From Prorocentrum cordatum (lineage: Eukaryota; Sar; Dinophyceae; Prorocentrales; Prorocentraceae), in contig CAUYUJ010018050.1 in assembly GCA_963575745.1 (NCBI GenBank), forward strand, positions 23,501 to 87,500: a stretch of 64,000 nucleotides of DNA, read 5' to 3'. Shown one piece after another: positions 43,164-55,100 of this stretch; the stretch's first letter is position 1, and each line of letters starts with the position of its first letter. Below the pieces are notes generated by a model. The model did not search any database, was not told the origin of the DNA, and worked only from the letters and a program-made list of their open reading frames with translations. Both the position numbers and the translations under genes were made by a program.

Positions 43164-46100
43164 CGGAGTCGACCACCAAGGTCTTTGCAGATCTTTCGTC
43201 CTGAGAGCGTCTCGGAGGCCTCTTGGGGCCATCGCGGGGCCCCCTTGGGACTATATTGGAGGCTTCTAAACCCTTCTTGGGGCTCTCTTGGGGCGCTCTT
43301 GGGGCCCTCTTGGAGGCTTTGGGTGCCCTCTTGGGGCGCTCTTGGGGCGCCCTTGGGGCCCTCCTGGGGAGCTTTCTTGGGCCCTCCTGGGGTACCAAGG
43401 GGCCCTCTTGGGGCGCTCTTGGGGCCCTCTTTGGGCCCTCTTGGAAGTCTTGAGGGCCCTCCAGGAGCAATCGATGAAAGAAGGGTGGGGTCCTTAACTG
43501 CGCCCCCCTGTCGGGGCCCGAAAATGAATCTCTTGGGGCCCTCTTGGGCCGCTCTTGGGGCCCTGGGCGCTCTTGGGGCGGTCTTGGGGCCCTCCTGAGC
43601 CCCTCTTGGGGCCCTCTTTGGCCTTCTTGGAGCCATCTTGAGGCCTCAAGAGCCGATCGGACGCGAAAGGGCGGCAATGCAAAAAACATTGGGAAACACA
43701 TTGGATTTGAATGATTTTGGCCTCTTGAGGGCTTCCTTGGAGGGCTCGGAAGGCAGTTGGATCCGTCCTGGGGCGGTCTTGAGAGCTCTTGGATGCATGT
43801 TGATAGCTATCTTGGACCATCTTGGGCTATCTTGCACGATCTTGGAGGCCATCTTGGGTTCTTTGAGGCCCTCTTGGAGCCATCTTGGGCCATCTTGGAC
43901 GCCCCAACCCCTCGCGGCACCCTCCCGCCAGGCCCAGGGGGAGGGGGGGGGGGGAGGGGGGGCCCCCTCCCCGAAGGGGAAGAAGGGGGCTTAGCATAAC
44001 AAGCTCCTCAGACTACTCACGCCCTAAGGGCTGGTGGGATTGAAGGTGAAGGGGTTGCGCCCAGCGGGCGCCGAGGAGATAGTGAAGCAGGTGGCGGCAC
44101 TGAAGGTTCAGAGAGAGTTGGAGGAGGCGCGCAAAAAAGCCCAGGAGGCCGCAGCGGGATCCGGCAGCATGAGCGCGAACGCCGTGGTGCACACCTCCAG
44201 CCGCCTGCAGGACGAGGACGAACCGGCCGCCAAGCCCAAGGTTGGCAGCAAGAGGAAGGTTTCCCTAGGCATCGGCCAGTCTTACGTAGCCACCTGTTGG
44301 ATCCTGGCTGGGCCCATCCTGTGGCCCAGGGCTTGCGCGCGCGCCATCCTGGCTTGGCCAGGGCGGCATGCGTTCCGATCCCAGGTCAGGGGTCGCCCCA
44401 GCCAAGATCGGAGGGGCGGAATGTTGACGCCCCCCACAGGCGGCGGCCCCGGCAAGACAGCTCGAACCTCCGGTGCCGGGCAGGTCGTCGACATGGACCA
44501 GGACAGCGCCACGAACGCGAAGGCCCGCTCGGCCGCGGTCTTCATTTTGAACACGGACAGAGCGAAGCTGCTCTGGGAGGCCAAGTGGAAGCCAGGCCTT
44601 CCACCTCTCCCACTCTCCCCCCCCCTATCCGCCCCCCTGCGTGCCAAGAGGACTTCGCCTCTGGCGCCCTTCGCCCTCGGCGGAAGGCTGGCGGAAGAAC
44701 CGTGGAAACCCGCAGAAGTAAAACGGCGGCTGCCCTACCAGCGGGGGCCAGCGGCCGGCCGGTGGAAAACGGGGGGAAGCAAAAGGGAGACGCCAACATG
44801 TTTGGGTTCACGGTTTCCCGAGCGGGCCATATGTTTTGTTTTATCCCTCCTCTTGTGGATCAGAACATGTGCATGGCTTTTTTTTTTGGGGGGGGCGTTT
44901 TCGGGGTTGGGGTCGTGCGATCGTGCGATCGTGGAGGTATTGCGCGCGTGCGCGCGTGGAGGTTTGGAGGGCTTGGGGTGGCGCGGAGGGGGTTGGCGAG
45001 GTTTGGGGGGGCTGCGCGTGGACCCTGGTTGGCCGCTTTTGGAGGCTGGTGGCTGCGAGGTTCCTGGTGGTCAGAAGAGCCGCGTTTGGTTTGGGGTGTG
45101 CGGCGGTTCGGGGGGCGTCGAAGGTTTGAAGAGTTCCGCAGGACTCACGATTTCGATATGTTCGAGGTTCGGGGGCGTTGGAGTGGTTTGCGTTTGTCAC
45201 GGTTGTCGAGAGCTTGTCGGGTCTAGGGGGAATCGGTGGCTTGCAGAATTCGGTGATTTCGGGATCTGGGAGGCCTGGGGGGTCCAAAGGTTTTGGGGTG
45301 CTTGTGTGGGAAAAGGGTGGCCCAGGGGTTGGGCTGCCAGGAGGTTTTGGGTGGTTTGGGAAGTGCCGGGGGGGGGGAGATTTTGGACGGGTTGGGGGTG
45401 CTCGCGGGCTCCAGGGCCTCGAGGGTCAGCGGGTTTGGGGGGATGTGGGTTTTGTGGTTTGGGGGTTTGTTGGGGGTGGCTGGGTGGCTTTGGGCCAGTT
45501 GTTTGGGCGTGTGTCGGGTTCGGTGGTTTGGGGGGGTCTGAGGGTTTTGTACGCCATTTTGATGCGGTTCGGGGAAAAAAGGGCAGGGTCCAGAGAGGCT
45601 GGGGGCGCTGGTGGTTCAGAGGGTTTTGAGTGATTTGATGGTTTCGAGGGTTGGGGGGCTTCGGGGGTGGGGGGGGGCGAAGGTTTGAAGATTTTGGGAA
45701 TGTCGGAGCTTCTCAACGGGTTGGCGGTTATTGGGATGGTGCGTGTTTTTTTCGTCGCACTGCTGCACTGCTGTCGGCTGCACAGCTGTCACTTCCAGCT
45801 GCACTGCTGTCGCCTTCGTGCGCTCTTAGGGGTCTAGCGCGGTGAATGCTGCGCCGGCCCAGGTTGGACCTTGCTTTCCCCGGGGGCTAGCAGTTGCACA
45901 ACAGTCGTCTTCTTGGTGGGCCCTTCGGATTTCCAGCAAGCGCGTTGCCACGCGAGCCCAAATTAGACATCGCTCCCTGGAAGGTTGCGAACTGTGCAAC
46001 TTCGCCATTCTCGGGAGACCCTTGGGGGTCGGAGGGGAACGCGGGCCCACGTTTTATTGCGCCCTCCTCGGGTGTTGCCAGTGGCCAGTGGCACACTCCG

Positions 46101-49100
46101 CGTTGCTTTCCTGAGCTCGCGGGAGGTCCAGCGGAGCGCGGTGCCACGCGGTCCCAGATTCGACCTCGCCCTTCATGGTGGCTTCAAGCGCGCAGCTGTT
46201 GCCGCCTGCGTCGGTTCTTGGGACGTCCAGCGAGAAGTGCGGTGCTTCGCGGGCTCAAATGAAATCTCTTCCTCTTCGGCGGCGGCCGAAAGCGCTGCTG
46301 CCGCCACTTTCGTGACATAGGGGGGGGGCAGTGAAGTGTGAAGTGCGGTGCCGCGCGCGGCTCGATTAGCCTTCAACTCCCCCTGGGGGTTGTCAATCGC
46401 GAAACAGTCGCCATGTTCGTGAGTTCGAGGGAGGTCCAGGGCAGCGCGGTCCATCATGTGGAGCCGCGTCCGTCGAGCCCAACACAACTTTTCTCGATCG
46501 CGCCCCCCGCCCTCGCTCGCCAGGCCGCGAGTGCGCGGCGCTGAGGAAGAAGGTGGAGGATGGCGACTTCGACGGGGACGAGCTGACCAAGGAGGCGGCC
46601 GTAATAGAACTCGCATGCGTTGACGCCGTCAATGAGCTTCAGTGCCAAAAGGTGTGCTCGCTGCCCTGGCAGACGGTCGTGGACAACTTCAACCTTGTCG
46701 GCGTCGCAGGATACGACGTGCCGCCCTTGTGCAAGCAATTGGTGGCGTCTCGCCGGGCCGCGATCGCTCTTAACGACAATGATTTGGGCGCGTACTTGTC
46801 GGCCATCGACGGCAGCGTGCAGAGCTGGTGTCTCGAGTTGACATCATTTGGCATGTGTTGGTTGCCCGAGTGGGGTGTGCCCGATATCGAAGTGGATAAA
46901 AAATGCTCGTCCAAGGAGTACAAGGCCTACTTAGCGGAGGCCACCCAATCACAGGGCGACAGATGGTTGCAGGCAGTGTTCGGGTCTGGATGGCTCTTCC
47001 GTTTCAACGCGGCGGAGCCCCATCCAAATCCTTTCATCGAGCTCAACAAGGCTGTGGTGGAATGCGTCTCGGTGGGGGGCGCGTCGTGGCCAGCCAACCT
47101 CAAACCGCACATGGACGTGGCCCTGAAAGTCAGCCGGGCGTTCCTGGCGGTGCTCTTGCCAGAGCCAGGCGCGTGCGGGTCCTCCTTGGACGACGTGGAG
47201 TTCGTCCACCGCACCAGCGGCGCCGCGCCCGTGGCCGCGGAACTGCCTAAGACAGGAACGCAATCTGGGCCCGAAGTGCGCCCGCAGCGTGGGTGGAGAA
47301 GGGGGATGATGAAGAAGAGGAGGTGAAGGAGGGAGAGGAGGATGGGGGAGAGCAGGAGGAGGAGGAGGAGGATTCGGGGGAGGAGGAGAATTGGGAGGCT
47401 GAGGATCAGGAGGAGGAGGAGGGGGTGTCGAGGAGGAGGAGGGGGAGGAGGGGAAGGAGAGTAGTAGTAGTAGAAGTAGTACGTAGAGGTAGTAGTAGTA
47501 GTAGTGGAAGTAGTAGTAGTAGTAGTAGTAGTAGTAATAGTAGTAGTAGTAGCAGTAGTAGTAGTAGTATTAGTAGTAGTAGAAGAAGAAGTAGTAGGAG
47601 GGGGCAGGGGGAGGCCTAGGAGGATGGGGTGCTTGTGCCGGCGGGGTGGGGGGTGGTGGATACCGCCCCCATGTCGCAGCGATCATTATTACAGATCGCG
47701 GTCTTGACGTTGGGGAGCCGTGCATTTGTTTGTCGCGCACGCAGGCGTTGTCATCGCAGGCCGTCTGACCCGCAAGACGCCCGACGGGGAGGTGTGGAGG
47801 CAACGCTTCAAGGACTACCAGGCTTCCGCGGGGCCCGATAACGAGCTTGGACCGCAGCTGCAGCGTGCCACGGAGGCGCCCCAGTTTATCATCCTCGGCC
47901 AGGGTTCCACAGAGGCCCTGAATGAAAAGATTGACGACTTCTCCGCCACTTGCATGATGCACTTGAAGACTTGGCAGGACTCCCTCCGCCCGGGCGCCAC
48001 GAACGCGCTCGAGGAGAGACTGGGGATCTACAAGTGGTTCGCTGTGTTATTTCGCATTCGGGTCCACCAGAAACCCACGACAATGCCAGTGCTTATCAGA
48101 GTGCGGGGGCCGAGCGGTTATTAACTGCCCCTGGGTGCGTGGGGATTTCCGCGTTGCGGATTCTTGTTGTTGTTGTTGTTGCTGCTGCTTGTTTGTTGTT
48201 GTCGTCACCCTTCTGCGACCCGCCCGCGACCCGCCCCGCGAACCACCCAGCGGCCCGCCGCGACCCCCCCGCGACCCACCTTGCGACCCGCCCGCGACCC
48301 GCCCGCGACCCACCCCGCGCCCGCGCCCGCCCGCCCCCTCACTCTTCTCTGGAACTGCGGGGCGCGGCGAATTAGGCACGTTTGCCCCTTTGCAAAGGAC
48401 AACCTCTGCCGCGTCGTCAGCCGGGACATGCAGAATCTGAAGGGGGGCGCCGACGCGGCCCAGCAGTCGACTGACCCCACAGCGGAGTCGGACCTGGCCG
48501 GGATGGCGCAGGCGTGCCTCGCAAGTTTTGGCGGCAATTGATGTTTCCACCGATGGCGACGGACGAGGGGCGAGGGGCGACGACGACGACGAAAACCTAC
48601 GACGACGAAATGGCTCGGAGCTCCCATGGTGGGCGTGGTCGTCCCCCCACGGCAGGCTAAGGCAACTGCGTGGCGCGGGGGGATGGCCGGCAGAGGGGGC
48701 TCCGCGCCAGGGAGAGGTGGAAGAGGAGACGGAGGAAATAGAAATACGCGGGACGAGGGACGACGACGAAGACCGACGACGGCGAAAAGGCTCAGAGCTC
48801 CCATGGTGGGCGTGGTCGTCTTCCCACGGCAGGCTAAAGCAACTGCCTGGCGCGGGGGGGCGGCCGCCAAGGGGGGCCCATGTCACTGGGAGGTAGAGGA
48901 GGAGGAGGAGGAGGGGGAGGAGGGGGGGAGGAGGAGGGGGGGGGAGGAGGAGGGGGAGGAGGAAACAGAAATACGACGGACGAGGGACGACGACGACGAA
49001 GACCGACGACGACGACGAAATGGCTTGGAGCTCCCATGTTGGGCGTGGTCGTCCTCCCAAGGCAGGCTAAGGCAATTGCCTGCTGTGTGGGGTCGGCAGC

Positions 49101-52100
49101 CAGGGGGGCTCCGTTCCGAATGCCGTGCCCGGCGCCAGCGGCTTTCAATGCCCCGAGCCAAGTGCAGGTCACTCAGTACTTTTGGAGTTCCGATTCCCCC
49201 CAGGTCAGAAAGATATGGCGGGGCCAACGTGTCCTCACCATTCCAGCCCGCGCGAATGGCAGGGCCGCGGGGTTCTCACCATTCCACTTTTCGGAGGTCA
49301 CGAACGTGTGCCACCATGTGGAATCCCGCGGCCTGCTGAGGAACCCTGCGGGGACCAGAGGCCCTCGTCGACTTGTGATGCCTCCTGAGGAAGGTTGGGG
49401 AGTCTTGAGGACCTCCTGAGGAATCCGGAGGACCCCGCGTGAGGATTCCAACGCGCCCCTGAGGAATCCTGGGGGGGGGGGGGGGGGGGGGGGGGGGGTC
49501 TTGTTGATGTTCGTGGGTTCTGGAGGTCCTGAGAAACCTTGTCGTATCCGTATCCCTGTTTCGCCCGAGGTCCGCTGAGGTCCTGATGCCTGGGGCGGGC
49601 ACATGAGGATTCCAGCGGGTTCCCCCGGGCCCCTGAGGATTCCTGAGCACTCCCAGGAGCCCACCATTCCCCCAACTCGTTAGAAACCCGAATATTCTGA
49701 TTCCCTTGCGGCATCCTGAAGATAGATCAAGAATCCCAGGGGCGGTGTCCGTCCGGAATCTTGAGGTGTCCCTTGGCATCCTGAGGATTACTTGAGGACC
49801 CCTGCGGCCTCCCGAAGAACGTGCGGCACACTGCAATCCAGAGGATTCGCGAAGAAACCTGGGAACCCCGAGTGCCCTGGGGAATCCTGGGGCCTGCTGA
49901 GGATTCCTCAGCTCACTTGGGTTCCTGAGAGATCACTTGTGGAAGCGTGGAGATTCTTGAAAACTTCTGTGGAGTCCCGACGGCATCCATATGATTCTTG
50001 AGGATCTAATGCTCACTTGTCCAGCCCCCCCCCCCGCCATGGACGTGCGATACCGCCAGGAATCCCGAGGCCTCTTGAGGAACACACAAGGGATTAAGGA
50101 ATCATGGCGAAACCCGCGGCATCATGAAGAGCCCAGAGGACCCCTGCGGCGCCGCGAGGCCCCTGAAGAAGTCTGGAGGACCTTCAGCACCCAGGGGGTC
50201 TTGAGGACACCCGGGGAGCCCTGAGGCCCCACGAGGGGAGTCCTGAAGAAGCCAGCGGGCCTTTCATGTTTTATGCTTAGCATGTTTGCCGTTTCTGGTT
50301 CGTCCGCTGTCCGGCACGTACTTCTCGGAAGTCGAAGTCCACCTCGACCCGCCTCTTCGCTGGTGGTGCTAGCAGGGTGCTCTGCCGGGGTATGTTCCCA
50401 ACAATTCTGGTTGTGCTATCAGAGAAATCTGTCGTTCCTTCTGCTCCCTCCCTCCCTTCCCTCCTCCTCCTGCTTCTGCCCTCCGCATGTCCCCACCCAA
50501 CATCACCATCGTCACCCGCGTCATCATGAGCGTCATCATTGGCATTGTCATGTTCGCCATGTCCGGCGTCGTTACCATCATCACCATCATAATCATCATC
50601 ATCGTCGTCATCGTCACCATCATCGGCATCGTCACCGTGCCGCCGCCGCCCCACTTTGGCACACCCCTCACACGTTCCGTGACTGCATAAGGAGTTTCAC
50701 TTGGGGCTTTCGTGGGAAAGCTCGCGTGCCGCCGCCAACCACTTCGGCACGCCCCTTGCGCGTTTCGTGGCCCCATTGGCCATTGGGCGCCCCGCGGAAG
50801 GCTAATGGGAGAAAAGCCACATGCCGCCTTTTCTTTACTTTTTGGCACACCGCCCATACGTTTCGTAGCCGCAAGGGAAGCTCCGCCGAAGGCCTCGGTG
50901 GGAAAGGCCGCATGCGGCCACCGCCCCATCGTGGCACACCCCTCACACATTTCGTGGCCACACAGGTGACACAGGGCAGCTCCACCGAAGCACCCGTGGG
51001 AAAGGCCGCTGCCGCCGCCACTCCGCTCAGGGACACCCCGCGCATGTTGCAGCCCCCCATAGGCACGCCCCTCGCGCGTTTCGTGGGCCCATAATAGCCA
51101 AATCAAAGGCCACATTGCGCAATCGGCAGCTTGCCGCCGCGACCCCTCTTTGGCACGCCCCTCGCACGTTTCTGGCCCCATCGGGACTTCCACCGAAGGC
51201 CCCAATTGGACAGGCCGCACGCCGCCGCCATCCAACATTGGCACATCCTTCACAAATCTCGTGGCCCCACCATAGGGGGTTCCACCGGAGGCCCCAGTCC
51301 CGCCAGTACTGGGACACCCCTCACGCGTTTCGTGGTCGCACAAAGAGTTCCACCGAAGGCCCCAGTGGCAGGGCTCGCATGCGGGACCGCGCTTATGCAA
51401 ACCCTTCCCACGTTTCGCTGCCCCATCAGGGGTGTTCACCCAGGGCTCCACCGGCAATGCCCCCGTGGCGTCGCCTTGCACATCACGGCACACCCCTCGC
51501 CCGTTTCGTGACCCCATAGGAAGGTCCACCGACGGCCCCCGTGGCGGCGCCCGCAGGGCGTCACACTGGCCCTTTCAGTTCACCCATCACCTGTTTCGTG
51601 ACCCCACAGGAAGCCCCACCCAATGCTTTAGTGGCAGCGCCCGCACGGCGTCACACCGCGCATTTCGGGGCACCCTCACACATTTCGTGACCTCAGAGGG
51701 CGCCCCACCGAATGCCCCAGTGGCAGCGTCCGCCTGGCGTCACCCCGCCCAGTCTGTCACACCCATCAATCGTTTCGCGACCTCGTTGGGAGCCTCACCA
51801 AATACCTGCATGGCGCCGCCCCGCCCAAGACGGCAGACCCTTCAGACGTTTCGTGGCCTCCCCCCGAGTTAGTTCTCTTTCGTCACACTCGCTTTGCCGC
51901 TTGCAAAACTGCATGTGGTTTGGCCCTTCGCCGTATATATTGTAGGTGCGATATTCGACGGATTAGGGTTTTCAGGGCTGGAGGGTCTGGGGGTTTGTGG
52001 TTTGGAGGGTTTTGAGGACCAGCAACTTTCGAACAACCTTTGGAGGGGTTGTCGGGCTGGGGCATCAATGGATTCCCGTGGGTGTCAGAAGCTTTGCGGG

Positions 52101-55100
52101 GTCCCGGGGGGCTGGGGAATTCGGAGGTCTTTGGAGGGTGAAGATGTTTGGGATTAGCGCGGGCGTTGGGCGCAGGCGTGCATGGACATGCAGAACATCA
52201 TCAAGCTGTGCCAGCCAGAAAAGAGCCGCGACATCTTGCAGGAGCTGTGCGCCGCCCACTCCAAGGTCACCAGTATGTGGAGGTCGAAAGTATTCGGGCG
52301 GACTGTGGGAGAGCTGGGCCAGGCGCCATCCAACGAAGTCGTGCGTAGTATGGCGGACTCTATTGTGGAGCAGGACAACATGGACCCCTCGATGCACGGC
52401 AAGCTGCAGGAACAGGTCCCTGCTTTCATCGAGTGGTTATCCGAGAACGTTGACAAGGACCGCCCGTTCGCCCAGGTCGCCAAGATCCTCGACGTGTCCA
52501 AGCTGGAGGACGCGAAGCCCGCCCAGGGGATCTCCTTGTCCTTGTCCCTCGTGCAGGCCGCCATCGCCGCCGATTCGACCGGCCGCGTGGCTTTGAAGAA
52601 GGCCGACAAGGCTTGTCGCGAGGCGGTTGCCACCATCGCGCGGCACGACAAGTCCGCCGTCCCCAGCATCAGCAAGTTCGTGGTCATGGCGAAGGCTGTC
52701 ATGGACGCTTTCGTCGTCGACTTCAAGGGCGCGTTGCAGGCGTCGTTCGCTTCGCGCATGGCATCTCTTCTGCAGGCCGCGCAGGCCTTGGAGGGCCGTT
52801 GCAGGCATGCCGGCGAAATTGGCGTTGGAGGTGTTTCGGTTGGAGGTTGGGATCGTCGGCGGCCGCGCTGCTAACAGAGGGGGTGGCCTGGCGTTCCCTA
52901 AACTCCTCCGAGAAGGAGCTCGGTCCCCTTAGCAACAGCGCTGGCGAGCAAAAAGCGGGATGCGCACATCCTTTCCCATGAGTTTCTTAGGAATTTCCAA
53001 AGTATGTGATGCCCTTCTCGTGCGGAATGGTTTTCGCAGACTCGCGGGCTTGAGTGTTTGGAGTGGTTGGGTGTTCTGGACGGCCGGGCGGGTTTGGAGG
53101 GGCTTGGGCGTTGGGAGGCGTTGGATGGGGGCTTGTCGTTGCAGGAGGCTGGGTGGTTGTCAGACAGATTTCGCAGTGTTTTGAGGATTTCGAGCGGGGT
53201 TCGTGTGTTTGGAGTCGGAGGGTGTGGGGTCACTTTGTTGGTTTGGGTGTTGGGATTGTTTGGATGGAAAAGGGCAACTGAGTGTCTTGGAGGGTTTCGT
53301 GGCTTTGGGATGTTCGGAGGTTCCGCGCGCTTGGTTGAACTTAGGCTTCAGAAGTTGTGGAGATTCTGGGGAGTCTGGAGGGTTTGGAACGTTTTGGGGC
53401 CTCGGTGGATTTGGAGTGGTTGTGGGCGTTGGACAGCTTGGGGGGTTGGGTGTTTGGAGGTTTTGATTCATGTTTTTGGTTTGGGGGGTTCGGGTGTTTG
53501 GATTGGGGGTTCGCTACTTGTCGATTTTCCGCCCTTGGCCCCCTGGTCCTAGAGCCCGTTTCGCTCGCCAGTGCTCAGTGGCGGCGGGGGGCCCAGCTCC
53601 TGCTGGAGAGGTTCGGGGAATGCCAGCCCATCCCCCCCTTTCGGCCGCGCGGCCGCCAGCGCGGGGCAGTCCTTGCGAGGGCGCCCGCCGAGACAGATAT
53701 TGAAGCCCGCAGAGCGGGAGCCATGGCGGTCTTCTCTTCGGAAGACTCCCCCGCAAATACTGCTTTGCGTCATGCCGATGCGAGGGCCTTCTGCGGCCTT
53801 CTCAGGGTGCTCTTGGCCAGTCCTCCGCCTTCGGAAGGCGTGTTGGGGACCTCTCTTTGCCATGATGTCTCTTGGGCCGTCTTGGAGCAATCTGGGGTGA
53901 TCTTGGGGGCTTCTTGGCGGGCTCTGGGCCTGCCTGTGTCATATTGGCGTTTTCTTGGGCCACATTGGGAGCGTTGTGGGACTTAGTGGAGCCGTCTTGG
54001 GGCAGCCGTCTTAGATCCATCTGCCAGGTATCTTGAACGTCCCAGGTGAGCTGCTCCGGGCTGCGCTGGGTCCTCCTGGCGCTGGGCTGGTGGGGATTTG
54101 CAAGCCGAATTCCATGCGCTGCGGCTGCCCCCGCCAGCGCATCCAGCGACCAGTGTCACGTGTCCAGCACATTTTTCGCGAGGTCGAGCGTGGACTTTTG
54201 GACGCTTTCTTCCGTATCAAGATCCTCTTCGGCATTTGGTGTGTCTCTCGGGGGCCCTCTGGGGCTCCTCCAACCCATGGGGGCCTCGCGGCCTTGGGCC
54301 CGAGAGATCCGCCCAAGATGGCGGGGCTCTGATTAGGGAGGGGGCTGGGGAACATGTTAAACAGGGGTGAACTGGGCACCTGGGGCCTGGGGGCGGGGGA
54401 TGCCAGCCCATCCCCCCCGCGCCGTCCCCCTCCATGCCCTTTGCCCGCGCCCTCCCCCGGCGAGGGGCTGAGGGGGGGATGCCAGCCCATCCTCGCCCCA
54501 CCGTCGCGCGGTCCGCCGCGGTGAGAGGGGGGGCAGGAGCGAGGGGGATGAGGGCGTCGAGATGTCGGAAACGATGATGTGAAGTGGACAGGGGGGGGGC
54601 AATCTCCAGTCCTTTGCTGCTGCTGCTCCTCCTTCTCGTCCTCCGTCTCCTCCTCTTCCTTCCTGCGCTTCCCCTGTTGTTTGCCCCCCCCGCGTCTTCC
54701 ACTCATGCCTCTGCCTCCCCTCCCTCCTCCCCTCCCTACCTCCCTCCTTGAATTCCTCTTCTGCCTGTCGCCCCTCCTCGCCTCCTCCCCTCCTGCCTCC
54801 TGTCTTCCCTGATTCCTTACCTCCCGAGGTGGGGAACGTATTGAGTGGCAATGCGCTGACTCATGTCGAGGCGCAGTGAAACAATTGGTTTTTCTCAGCC
54901 AGTTTTCTGGTCTGTTGTGCGCGCGGCGTGTGGGGAACGTCTTGAGGGGCAATGCACTGCCTCATGTCGAGGCGCAGAATGCAAGTGAAACAATTGGTTC
55001 TTCTCAGCCAGTTTTCTGGTGACCCACCCCTGCGCGGGTCACCTGTTGTGCGCGCGCCGTATGGGAAACGTATTGAGGGGCAATGCGCTGCCTCATGTCA

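Noticed and set aside
43200-43905. Gly/Ala/Leu or Pro/Gln/Arg repeat proteins across the CTTGGGGCCCT array
   Set aside because: The 15-bp period keeps all frames open on both strands. No flanking unique protein sequence or splice site supports translation.
44450-44475. P-loop ATPase from GPGKT
   Set aside because: Only the GKT core is present, without a preceding beta-strand/glycine pattern, Walker B or any other ATPase motif.
44296-45230. Continuous 300-530-codon frames from 44.0 to 45.6 kb as one exon
   Set aside because: Past about 44820 the translation is almost only Gly/Val/Trp/Leu from the G/T-skewed stretch. Good splice signals define shorter exons.
50487-50690. Small membrane protein of Ile/Val
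   Set aside because: Generated by ATC/GTC trinucleotide repeats and running into the 90-bp satellite.
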